NCBI GenBank assembly: GCA_934293835.1
Contig: CAKQZO010000127.1
Span: forward strand, 1-5,001
Origin: an uncultured Lacticaseibacillus sp.
Lineage (GTDB): Bacteria; Bacillota; Bacilli; Lactobacillales; Lactobacillaceae
Direction of reading: 5' to 3'
DNA length: 5,001 bases
In this document: positions 1-4,986 of the stretch, piece by piece
Layout: every line of letters begins with the position of its first letter
How positions within the stretch are numbered: the stretch's first letter is position 1
The notes under the pieces: model-generated
Database searches by the model: none
What the model was told of the DNA's origin: nothing
Seen by the model: the letters and a program-made list of their open reading frames with translations, nothing else
Translations under genes and position numbers: made by a program

Positions 1-269
1 GCTGAAATACCTTTTAGCCATCGCACAATATTGGTAACTGATAGTTTTGGCGGTGCACTCACCAGCAAGTGAATATGGTCATCCCGACCAATTTCCATGT
101 GGTCGATGCTAAAACCATATTGCTCTGCGATTTCATACAGAATCCGCTTGAGCGTAACCTCAACATTTCCTTTCAGAACCCGGTTGCGGTATTTAGTTCC
201 CCAGATGATGTGGTAATTTAGATTGTAGACAGAAGTTCTACCATAGGTAAGGCTTGTAATTTCTTTCAT
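1..269 (-). CDS. tnpA: IS200/IS605-family transposase TnpA (partial, 3' end outside window)
   Basis: N-terminal 89 residues of a Y1 HUH single-strand transposase, which cuts and rejoins the ends of an IS200/IS605 element as single-stranded DNA. The protein begins MKEITSLTYGRTSVYNLNYH and carries the family's early segment YHIIWGTKYRNRVL (residues 19-32) and the HUH metal-binding motif as HIH at residues 65-67, within DDHIHLLV. Full-length members are about 130-155 aa, so the catalytic tyrosine and the C-terminal part lie left of position 1; whether the gene is intact cannot be told. It is more AT-rich than the proBA genes beside it, as expected of a mobile gene. The ATG at 267-269 fits the family N-terminus, but no Shine-Dalgarno precedes it, and the promoter-like -10 lies only 7 nt upstream. 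It reads in the same direction as proBA, behind two putative terminators. Family assignment is confident; intactness is unknown. Confidence 0.9.
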   Translation of the reverse strand, partial: MKEITSLTYGRTSVYNLNYHIIWGTKYRNRVLKGNVEVTLKRILYEIAEQYGFSIDHMEIGRDDHIHLLVSAPPKLSVTNIVRWLKGIS

Positions 270-276
270 GATGCCG

Positions 277-307
277 ATTATAGCATACTATACGGCACTA
301 TATGCAA
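277..307 (-). promoter_or_regulatory. Putative tnpA promoter with extended -10
   Basis: On the minus strand a perfect TATAAT (277-282) is preceded by TGC, giving the extended -10 form TGNTATAAT. A TTGCAT at 302-307 could be the -35, though the 19-bp spacer is long. Transcription would begin about 7 nt after the -10, close to the tnpA ATG at 269, so the message may be leaderless or nearly so. This is inferred from the motif only. Confidence 0.5.
283..305. repeat. Imperfect hairpin near the IS200/IS605 element end
   Basis: On the minus strand GCATATA pairs with TATGC plus TA around one bulged G: 7 base pairs, 8-nt loop. Small imperfect subterminal hairpins with a bulged base are what IS200/IS605 transposases recognise at element ends, and this one sits just upstream of tnpA, where the left-end hairpin is expected. 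It overlaps the spacer of the putative tnpA promoter. The exact element boundary cannot be fixed without the other end or an empty site. Confidence 0.4.
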
Positions 308-318
308 GGTGCTTCCGG

Positions 319-369
319 CACAAAACAGGGCAAGGAAACACGTCCTTAAAAGAACGTGTTTCCTTGCCC
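319..369 (-). terminator. 16-bp perfect hairpin between proA and tnpA, putative terminator
   Basis: Arms 328-343 and 354-369 are perfectly complementary over 16 bp (GGGCAAGGAAACACGT and its complement) around a 10-nt loop. On the minus strand the stem is followed by TGTTTTGTG, a moderate U-rich tail; on the plus strand there is no U-tract. It therefore fits a terminator for transcripts coming from proBA. IS200 elements are also known to carry a hairpin upstream of tnpA that blocks incoming transcription, so it may belong to the element rather than to the operon. The structure is certain; ownership and strength are inferred. Confidence 0.6.
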
Positions 370-375
370 CAATTC

Positions 376-397
376 AAAAAACGAACTTAACGCTCGT
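376..397 (-). terminator. Weak proA-proximal hairpin with U-run
   Basis: Starting 9 nt after the proA stop codon, minus-strand ACGAGC pairs with GTTCGT (6 bp including one G-U) around a GTTAA loop and runs directly into a string of T (376-381). The stem is weak but the U-run is good. It would act in tandem with the longer hairpin at 328-369 to end the proBA transcript. Confidence 0.4.
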
Positions 398-406
398 GAA
401 TTAAGC

Positions 407-1654
407 TTAGGCACGGACCTGCCCGTCACCCAAGATCTGGTACTTGATGGTCGTCAGCTGGGCCAAGCCCATCGGCCCGCGCGCGTGCAGCTTCTGGGTG
501 GAGATCCCGATTTCTGCGCCAAAGCCGAACTCGAACCCATCGGTGAAGCGCGTCGAGGCGTTCACGTAGACGCACGCCGCGTCTACCTCCCGCAAGAAGC
601 GCTGGCTCGCCGCGTAATCGGCGGTCACGATGGCCTCTGAATGCTTCGTATTATGCGCGTTGATGTGCGCAATCGCCGCGTCTTCGTCGCTGACGACCTT
701 GATCGCCATGATCAAATCATCATACTCGGTGTCCCAGTCCTCGGCCGTCGCCGCGATCATGGACGGCACGATCGCCCGCGCCTGTTCGTCGCCGCGCAAC
801 TCCACGCCATGCGCCTGCAGGGCCTTGGCCAAGTCAGGCAAGAAGGCCGCGGCGACGTCTTGATGAATCAACAGCTTCTCGGCTGCGTTGCAGACACTCG
901 GCCGCTGCACCTTCGCATTGACCGTGATATCAATGGCCATGGCCAAGTCTGCCGCGCGGTCAACATAGATATGACAGTTGCCGGCCCCAGTTTCGATCAC
1001 CGGCACAGTCGCATTTTTGACGACGGCCTGAATGAGGCCCGCCCCCCCACGCGGAATCAGCACATCAATGTAGCCATTCAGATGCATCATCGCATCGGCG
1101 ATTTCGTGGCTCGGATCAGTGATCAGCTGCACGGCATCCTTGGGCAACCCTTCTGCCTCAAGTGCGCCTTGTAAAACGGCGCAGACGGCGCGATTGGAAG
1201 CCAGCGCCTCGCGCCCACCGCGCAAGATCACCGCATTGCCAGACTTCAGCGTCAATCCCGCCGCATCGGCGGTGACATTCGGCCGGGCTTCGTAGATGAT
1301 CCCGATCACGCCCAAGGGGACGCGCTGCTGAATGATCAACAAGCCAGCTTCGTTGCGCCAAGCCTGATCAGCCTTGGCCGTCGGATCTGGTAGGGTCGCG
1401 ACTTGCCGCAAGCCAGTTGCCATGTCTGCAATGCGCGCTTCCGTCAGTAACAGCCGGTCCGTGAACTTAGACTGCTTGGCTTTGGCCTGTGCCATGTCTT
1501 CGGCGTTGGCGGCCAAGATGGCCTCGCGATGCGTAACCAAAGCCTCTGCCATCGCATTCAAGGCCCGATTCTTGGCTGCGTTGTCCAGTTGGGCCAAGGT
1601 CTTGGCTGCGGCCTGTGCCGCCTGCCCCATTCGGATCAAGTCTGCTTGTTCCAT
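407..1654 (-). CDS. proA: Gamma-glutamyl phosphate reductase (glutamate-5-semialdehyde dehydrogenase)
   Basis: Second enzyme of proline synthesis: NADPH-dependent reduction of gamma-glutamyl phosphate to glutamate-5-semialdehyde, which cyclises to pyrroline-5-carboxylate; cytosolic. The 415-aa product has the usual family length. It is an aldehyde-dehydrogenase-fold protein with PLGVIGIIYEARPNVT (residues 113-128), SGNAVILRGGREA (138-150) in the cofactor-binding part, and the catalytic cysteine C255 in RPSVCNAAEKLL. The ProA signature lies at about 321-342 (VVSDEDAAIAHINAHNTKHSEAI), and a conserved FGFGAEIGISTQKLHARGPMGL region sits near the C-terminus (377-398). The ATG start is supported by GGAGG 6 nt upstream and by the family N-terminus. 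It follows proB by 26 bp in one operon and so falls under the proline T-box upstream of proB. All key residues visible are intact. No proC is seen in the window. Confidence 0.98.
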   Translation of the reverse strand: MEQADLIRMGQAAQAAAKTLAQLDNAAKNRALNAMAEALVTHREAILAANAEDMAQAKAKQSKFTDRLLLTEARIADMATGLRQVATLPDPTAKADQAWRNEAGLLIIQQRVPLGVIGIIYEARPNVTADAAGLTLKSGNAVILRGGREALASNRAVCAVLQGALEAEGLPKDAVQLITDPSHEIADAMMHLNGYIDVLIPRGGAGLIQAVVKNATVPVIETGAGNCHIYVDRAADLAMAIDITVNAKVQRPSVCNAAEKLLIHQDVAAAFLPDLAKALQAHGVELRGDEQARAIVPSMIAATAEDWDTEYDDLIMAIKVVSDEDAAIAHINAHNTKHSEAIVTADYAASQRFLREVDAACVYVNASTRFTDGFEFGFGAEIGISTQKLHARGPMGLAQLTTIKYQILGDGQVRA

Positions 1655-1660
1655 GATCTT

Positions 1661-1665
1661 CCTCC
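1661..1665 (-). promoter_or_regulatory. proA ribosome binding site
   Basis: GGAGG on the minus strand (followed by AAG), 6 nt before the proA ATG and inside the 26-bp proB-proA gap. proA thus has its own strong initiation site rather than depending on overlap with proB. Confidence 0.85.
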
Positions 1666-1680
1666 GATCTACCGAATCAA

Positions 1681-2508
1681 TCAGTGTACATTCTGCGTCG
1701 CTTCTTGCTGGGCGTGGCCAAACCAGGTCCCCACGTCTTCGCCGGCCACCACGCGTAAGATCACGCGGGGATCGGCGCCGCTACACAGCACCATCTGCTT
1801 GCCTGCCGTCATCATCGTCTTGGCCGCCTTGAGCTTGGTGATCATGCCGCCTGTGCCAAACCGCGTGCTCGAGCCGCCGGCCGCCGCCAAGATCTCTTGG
1901 CTAAGGTGGGTGACCGCCTCAAGCTTCTTGGCCGTGTGGTCTTTATGCGGGTCGCGGTCATACAACCCGTCGATATCCGACAATACGATCAACAAGTCGG
2001 CCTCGATCCGCGATGCGACCAACGCAGACAGCTGGTCGTTGTCGCCAAAGGTCGTGCGGTGATCCATCTCGTCGACTGCCACCGTATCGTTCTCGTTGAT
2101 GATCGGGATGATATGTTGCGCCAGCAACGTCTCCAGCGTATCCAAGACGTGTTGGCGTGATACCGGATAATCGAAGGTGTCATGCGTCAACAGCATCTGC
2201 CCGATCTGCGTGTCATAATCGGAAAACCGTTGCATATACAGGCGCAAAAGCTCGCCTTGGCCGACTGCCGCGATCGCCTGTTGTTCGGCGATCACCGCGG
2301 GGCGTTGGGCGAGGTGGAGCTTATCCAGCCCGACCCCGATGGCGCCGCTAGACACCAACACGACTTCCAGTCCCTGGTTATTCAGCGCCGCTAGCGCATA
2401 GGCCAAGCGGTCGATCGTCTGTAAGTTGACCTTACCATTGTGGTGAATCAAACTACTGGTGCCGATCTTCACCACGACCCGCCGACACCGTTGCAAATTG
2501 CGAATCAT
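1681..2508 (-). CDS. proB: Glutamate 5-kinase, short form without PUA domain
   Basis: First, committed step of proline synthesis: ATP-dependent phosphorylation of glutamate to gamma-glutamyl phosphate, an unstable product passed to ProA. The 275-aa protein is one amino-acid-kinase domain: VVVKIGTSSL (residues 11-20, with the phosphate-binding lysine K14), VSSGAIGVG (52-60), IINENDTVAVDE (136-147), FGDNDQLSA (154-162), LSDIDGLYDRDP (176-187) and GTGGMITKLKAA (218-229). Enterobacterial ProB is about 367 aa because of a C-terminal PUA domain; that domain is absent, a form also found in other Gram-positives. The ATG at 2508 is chosen because GGAGG lies 6 nt upstream and the family N-terminus starts here. 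A TTG-initiated extension to 2583 is unlikely: it lacks a ribosome site and reads almost back to the T-box terminator. First gene of proBA, under T-box control; feedback inhibition by proline is known for the family but not readable here. Confidence 0.97.
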   Translation of the reverse strand: MIRNLQRCRRVVVKIGTSSLIHHNGKVNLQTIDRLAYALAALNNQGLEVVLVSSGAIGVGLDKLHLAQRPAVIAEQQAIAAVGQGELLRLYMQRFSDYDTQIGQMLLTHDTFDYPVSRQHVLDTLETLLAQHIIPIINENDTVAVDEMDHRTTFGDNDQLSALVASRIEADLLIVLSDIDGLYDRDPHKDHTAKKLEAVTHLSQEILAAAGGSSTRFGTGGMITKLKAAKTMMTAGKQMVLCSGADPRVILRVVAGEDVGTWFGHAQQEATQNVH

Positions 2509-2514
2509 ATGCTT

Positions 2515-2519
2515 CCTCC
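2515..2519 (-). promoter_or_regulatory. proB ribosome binding site
   Basis: GGAGG on the minus strand, 6 nt from the ATG at 2508. It fixes the proB start against the longer TTG reading at 2583. It lies outside the T-box terminator hairpin, so the leader should act on transcription rather than by hiding this site. Confidence 0.85.
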
Positions 2520-2589
2520 AATTATTTCCGCCAGCGCTTGCGCATTGGCCAACCGTAGCTGCATGCCAAACTAATCCCCGCAAAGAGCC

Positions 2590-2652
2590 AAAAAGCGCGG
2601 CTTCGCTCGAGGCACCCTATCCGGGCGGTACCATCCTCGTTCGAAGCCACGC
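2590..2652 (-). terminator. Intrinsic terminator of the proBA T-box
   Basis: On the minus strand GCGTGGCTTCG (2642-2652) pairs with CGAAGCCGCGC (2595-2605) over 11 bp with one G-U. A 2x2 internal mismatch and a further CGAGG/CCTCG helix follow, and the stem leads into five U (2590-2594). The UGGUACC bulge lies in its loop. Its upper arms are the same GAGG and CCTC used by the antiterminator, which makes the switch explicit. Confidence 0.92.
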
Positions 2653-2772
2653 TTCACACTTTTGTTGCGTCTCATATTCAATTCGGCAAACGCGGCTAGG
2701 ATTCGTGCATGCTGGCGAACTCTCAACAATCGCTCGCCTCTCTGTGAAGCACTACTATGACCACGTGTTCAT
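2590..2772 (-). ncRNA. T-box riboswitch (tRNA-Pro) in the proBA leader
   Basis: Transcribed leader that senses uncharged tRNA and decides whether transcription continues into proBA. Stem I is visible on the minus strand: ACGTGGT/GCCGCGT at the base; a specifier loop with AGTA (2753-2756) opposite GAATCCTA; GTGC/GCAC above; an AGAGAG bulge (around 2740); and a GGCGA/TCGCC arm. The specifier triplet after GAAU is CCU (2698-2700), a proline codon, matching the genes controlled. The T-box bulge UGGUACC (2627-2633) sits between helix GAGG/CCTC and helix CGCCC/GGGUG, giving a complete antiterminator. UGGU complements an ACCA tRNA 3' end, so discriminator base A, as in bacterial tRNA-Pro. Antiterminator and terminator share bases and exclude each other. 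Proline T-boxes ahead of proBA-type operons are established in Bacillota. The 5' end is inferred from the promoter; the lower stem I looks short. Confidence 0.93.
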
Positions 2773-2778
2773 ACCCGA

Positions 2779-2807
2779 ATCATATTGGAAATGGCTGCAA
2801 ATGTCAA
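2779..2807 (-). promoter_or_regulatory. proBA promoter (sigma-A type)
   Basis: Minus-strand TTGACA (2802-2807) and TATGAT (2779-2784) are separated by exactly 17 bp: a consensus -35 and a 5/6 match to the -10. The start point is predicted near 2772, just before T-box stem I, which is where a T-box promoter should lie. Confidence 0.85.
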
Positions 2808-2864
2808 GCACCAGATTCCGCTGCAAACGACGGGTAAAAAACGTGATAATTTGAACATTAAGAG

Positions 2865-2898
2865 TTGACAAGTCCACAAATATAGATTAAAGTATGAT
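2865..2898 (+). promoter_or_regulatory. Promoter of the divergent T-box operon
   Basis: A perfect -35 TTGACA lies at 2865-2870. The -10 is less clear: TAAAGT at 2888-2893 has the ideal 17-bp spacing but only 4/6 matches, while TATGAT at 2893-2898 is the better hexamer but 22 bp away. Either would start transcription at about 2900-2905, shortly before stem I of the plus-strand T-box. The two outward-facing -35 boxes are 57 bp apart. Confidence 0.6.
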
Positions 2899-2916
2899 TA
2901 AATTCAGATGAGCAAA

Positions 2917-3158
2917 AGCGATGAAGAGCAGGAGTAAACTGAAGCCACAACCAAGAGAGATTCCGGTTGATGTGAGGAATCATGTGGTTCAGTTGAACGT
3001 AGGCTCTAAGCTACCGATGCGATGAGCAGCGGCTGGTTGCCACCATTACATGGCCAACGGATAAGCGTGACACTGTCCGTAGAGGCCGGAACTTTCGGCA
3101 AAGACAAGGTGGTACCGTGCAATTGCGCCCTTCGAAGATAATTCGTCGGGCGCTTTTT
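2917..3158 (+). ncRNA. T-box riboswitch, specifier read as GUA (valine)
   Basis: Complete T-box leader. Stem I starts with AGC/GCT and a GATGA kink-turn type GA motif (2920-2924), then AGAGC (2925-2929) with GCTCT (3003-3007). The specifier loop has AGTA (2933-2936) opposite GAACGTAG (2995-3002); above it AACTGAA pairs with TTCAGTT, CCAC with GTGG, an AGAGA bulge follows, and ATTCC/GGAAT closes the top. A GCCG/CGGC hairpin (3085-3099) fits stem III. The T-box bulge UGGUACC (3110-3116) lies between AAGG/CCTT and GUGC/GCGC, forming the antiterminator (3106-3132). The loop has 7 nt on the 5' side and 8 on the 3' side, exactly as in the neighbouring proline T-box; placing the triplet after GAAN gives GUA at 2999-3001, valine. 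UGGU implies discriminator A, compatible with tRNA-Val. The T-box call is near certain; the amino acid is inferred, and one base of shift would give CGU (Arg). Confidence 0.95.
3125..3158 (+). terminator. Intrinsic terminator of the plus-strand T-box
   Basis: GCGCCC (3125-3130) pairs with GGGCGC (3148-3153). An inner CGAA/TTCG helix (3133-3136 with 3142-3145) stacks beyond a small 2x2 internal loop, and five U follow (3154-3158). The 5' arm overlaps the 3' arms of the antiterminator (GCGC and CCTT), so the two folds exclude each other. Confidence 0.93.
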
Positions 3159-3225
3159 GTTTACCCTATGCTGCTCGACTCGCACACTCATTTCTCATAT
3201 TTTTCTAATTAACGGAGGTCAGATT

Positions 3226-3942
3226 ATGCAACCATTCCCATTATTCCCAGCGTTCGGCTCTGGCCAAACTTTGAATAAGCTCAAAGCCCACCAACCAGAA
3301 GGCTTTTTCTTAAGCGGCTCCTTAACCGCCGAGACGCTTGTCGGCATCCGCGATGCCGGCCTACTTTCCGCTAGTGAATACGCCGCGCACCTGCGCCGCA
3401 TGCGGATGATCACCGACACGCCGATCATCGCCGATCTCCAATCGGGCTTCGGCAATCCGATGAATACGTATTACGCCGCGGCTGAGTTTGAACGTTCAGG
3501 CGCCGACTGTCTTTTGATCTCTGATCAAAAATCGCCGGCCCATACCCAAGACGCCCCAGCAATCACGACCGATGCCGACTTCTTAGGAAAGGTCCACGCC
3601 GCCTTAGACGCCCGCGACGATGACCTCACCCAAGTCTGGGCATTGATGGAAGGCCTGCCGAACGAAGGCATCGAGGCCGTTTGCACCAAGTATGCCTGGC
3701 TCGAACGCCTGCCGCTGGGGGCGATCGTTGTCGCTCACTGGACCCCGGCTCAATTGCGCGCCTTGGCCCGGATGCCCCATCACCTGCCGCTAATTGCCAC
3801 CTGGCGCCCGGAAATCCCGGCGCTGCCAGGGGTCAACGGGTGGTTGGACACCGGTTATCTCGAAGACGCTGCGGAACAGACGCTGCGCGAGTTGGTCGCA
3901 GACCTGCCCACCATGCTGACCGCATCTAAGGAGGCAATGTAA
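3226..3942 (+). CDS. Divergent isocitrate lyase / PEP mutase superfamily protein, probable non-catalytic paralogue
   Basis: A 238-aa protein resembling a shortened member of the PEP mutase / isocitrate lyase TIM-barrel superfamily. The clearest match is TPIIADLQSGFGN (residues 65-77), then AAAEFERSGADCLLISDQKSP (84-104), which lines up with VPVFADADTGYGD and the segment up to LEDQ of the downstream gene. The second metal-binding Asp of DADTG is Gln here (Q72), and the KRCGH catalytic loop that should follow DQ is missing. C-terminal barrel motifs (SRTDA, EAP, NxxEGGKTP) are not recognisable. Usual length is about 290-310 aa. It may be a pseudoenzyme, a partner subunit, or an enzyme with changed chemistry; no reaction is assigned. 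The ATG at 3226 is chosen for GGAGG 7 nt upstream; an in-frame TTG at 3157 lies in the terminator U-run. First gene after the valine-type T-box, and its stop overlaps the next start by one base. Confidence 0.85.
   Translation: MQPFPLFPAFGSGQTLNKLKAHQPEGFFLSGSLTAETLVGIRDAGLLSASEYAAHLRRMRMITDTPIIADLQSGFGNPMNTYYAAAEFERSGADCLLISDQKSPAHTQDAPAITTDADFLGKVHAALDARDDDLTQVWALMEGLPNEGIEAVCTKYAWLERLPLGAIVVAHWTPAQLRALARMPHHLPLIATWRPEIPALPGVNGWLDTGYLEDAAEQTLRELVADLPTMLTASKEAM
3928..3934 (+). promoter_or_regulatory. Ribosome binding site of the second lyase-family gene
   Basis: AAGGAGG lies inside the last codons of the upstream gene, 7 nt before the ATG at 3942. With the TAATG stop-start overlap this predicts tight translational coupling and near-equal output of the two proteins. 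Confidence 0.85.
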
Positions 3943-4862
3943 TGACGAAAAAAGCAGACCGAATGCGCGCCACCTTCAACCAAATGGTTTTCTCAGACCA
4001 GATCATCCGCATGCTCGTCGCGCCTGACGCGCTAGGCGCCAAAATCGCGGAACATTCAGGCGCAGATGCCGTTTTTGCCGCAGGTTATGCGACTTCCGCC
4101 GCCAACTTGGCCATGCCTGATCGTGGGATCGCCGATTTTGGTGAGATGTTAGAAAAATGCCGGCAGATCGTCAACGCCACCTCTGTCCCAGTGTTCGCCG
4201 ATGCCGATACCGGCTACGGGGACTTGGCCAACGTCCGCCGCACCGTCGCTAGCTACGAGCAGATCGGTGCCGCAGGGTTATTCCTCGAAGACCAAACCTG
4301 GCCCAAGCGTTGTGGCCACATGGACAACAAATCCGTCGAGCCGACTGAGGTCCTCGAAGCCAAGATTCGCACCGCCAAAGCCGCACGCAAGCACGACAAC
4401 TTCTTGATCATGTCGCGCACCGATGCCCGCGCGGTTTATGGCCTGGACGAGGCGATCGCCCGCTCTAAGCGCTATCAGGCCGCAGGCGCAGACATGGTGT
4501 TCATCGAGGCACCGCGCGATATCGGCGAATTGCAGGCGATTCATGATGCCTTCCCTGACACGCCGCTGATGGCCAACATGATCGAAGGCGGCAAAACCCC
4601 ACTGACTGATACGGACAAGCTGCGCAATCTCGGGTTCCGCATCGTTGTTTATCCAACCGCGATGACCTACGCGACGGCCTACGCCGACGAACAACTCGTC
4701 CAGACGCTGATGACGGAAGGCTCCACCAAGTCCTTCGAAGACCGGATGATCACGTTCGATCGCTTCAACCACTTCGTCGGCCTCGATGAGGTTAACAATC
4801 GCGAGAGTCAGTACGCCGCCGACCGGATGAGCGCCGAGCTCGCCAGTCTCTATTCCAAGTAA
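3942..4862 (+). CDS. Isocitrate lyase / PEP mutase superfamily enzyme (methylisocitrate- or dimethylmalate-lyase-like)
   Basis: A 306-aa TIM-barrel enzyme with the full superfamily active site: GYATSA (residues 48-53), AMPD (57-60), the Mg-binding DADTGYGD (87-94), LEDQ (115-118), the lyase signature KRCGH (122-126, presumed catalytic Cys124), SRTDA (158-162), EAP (189-191) and NMIEGGKTP (212-220). Length is typical. KRCGH points to a carbon-carbon lyase that makes an alpha-keto acid such as pyruvate by retro-aldol cleavage, as 2-methylisocitrate lyase (PrpB) and 2,3-dimethylmalate lyase do. NMIEGGKTP looks more like the dimethylmalate lyase / carboxy-PEP mutase branch than PrpB, where I recall a different sequence at this point. 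No methylcitrate-pathway genes (prpC, prpD) are visible, which argues against PrpB. The true substrate is unknown. It is translationally coupled to the diverged paralogue upstream and shares its T-box control. Confidence 0.93.
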   Translation: MTKKADRMRATFNQMVFSDQIIRMLVAPDALGAKIAEHSGADAVFAAGYATSAANLAMPDRGIADFGEMLEKCRQIVNATSVPVFADADTGYGDLANVRRTVASYEQIGAAGLFLEDQTWPKRCGHMDNKSVEPTEVLEAKIRTAKAARKHDNFLIMSRTDARAVYGLDEAIARSKRYQAAGADMVFIEAPRDIGELQAIHDAFPDTPLMANMIEGGKTPLTDTDKLRNLGFRIVVYPTAMTYATAYADEQLVQTLMTEGSTKSFEDRMITFDRFNHFVGLDEVNNRESQYAADRMSAELASLYSK

Positions 4863-4874
4863 CTTCCCAAAAGC

Positions 4875-4920
4875 AATCGCCGCCAGCCGACACAGAAACG
4901 ATAGGCTGGCGGCGATTTTT
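4875..4920 (+). terminator. Intrinsic terminator of the lyase-family operon
   Basis: Arms 4876-4888 and 4904-4916 are perfectly complementary over 13 bp (ATCGCCGCCAGCC and its complement; A4875-T4917 can add one pair), with a 15-nt loop. The stem runs into five T (4916-4920). It starts 12 nt after the stop codon. Strong stem and U-run; high confidence that the operon ends here. Confidence 0.93.
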
Positions 4921-4931
4921 GGCCCGGCAGA

Positions 4932-4960
4932 TTTACAATTCAAGTGCAACACTTTATGAA
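4932..4960 (+). promoter_or_regulatory. Promoter-like pair pointing out of the window
   Basis: TTTACA (4932-4937) and TATGAA (4955-4960) with a 17-bp spacer (5/6 and 4/6 matches to consensus). It lies after the terminator and overlaps the first repeat copy, facing right. It could drive a gene just beyond position 5001, for instance a transposase. Motif evidence only. Confidence 0.35.
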
Positions 4961-4986
4961 CGACGAATTGTCAACTCAAGTGCAAC
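4936..4986. repeat. Repeated TCAAGTGCAAC motif, possible insertion-sequence end
   Basis: CAATTCAAGTGCAAC (4936-4950) recurs as CAACTCAAGTGCAAC (4972-4986): 14 of 15 bases the same, 36 bp apart. In addition ACAATTC (4935-4941) and GAATTGT (4965-4971) are inverted repeats. The stretch is AT-rich compared with the preceding genes. It recalls the terminal regions of IS30-type elements of lactobacilli, where repeated motifs serve as transposase-binding sites, but I rely on memory for that likeness and no transposase is within view. The repeat is certain; its meaning is tentative. Confidence 0.45.

Noticed and set aside
641..1174. Plus-strand 177-codon open frame opposite proA
   Set aside because: proA is intact and certain on the other strand; the frame shows no domain and no ribosome site.
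2509..2583. N-terminal extension of ProB from a TTG at 2583
   Set aside because: No Shine-Dalgarno, it starts just after the T-box terminator, and the kinase domain begins at the ATG at 2508 behind a good GGAGG.
2681..2780. ATTCGG/CCGAAT pairing closing a longer proline T-box stem I
   Set aside because: The 5' half (2775-2780) overlaps the -10 and lies before the predicted transcription start, so it should not be in the RNA.
2459..2854. Plus-strand open frame covering the proB start, its T-box and promoter
   Set aside because: The region is explained by the proBA leader on the minus strand; the translation is low-complexity and unlike any family.
2998..3000. Reading the plus-strand specifier as CGU (arginine)
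   Set aside because: It would need a register one base off from the proline T-box, which has identical loop geometry and a proline codon in the GAAN+3 position. Kept as the main alternative, not excluded.
3157..3225. Extension of the first lyase-family gene to a TTG at 3157
   Set aside because: The codon falls in the terminator U-run; GGAGG at 3214-3218 clearly serves the ATG at 3226.
4278..4952. Long minus-strand open frame of 224 codons opposite the lyase gene
   Set aside because: It lies antisense to a gene with a complete, recognisable active site, has no family motifs, and runs across that gene's terminator. It is a by-product of GC-rich codon use.
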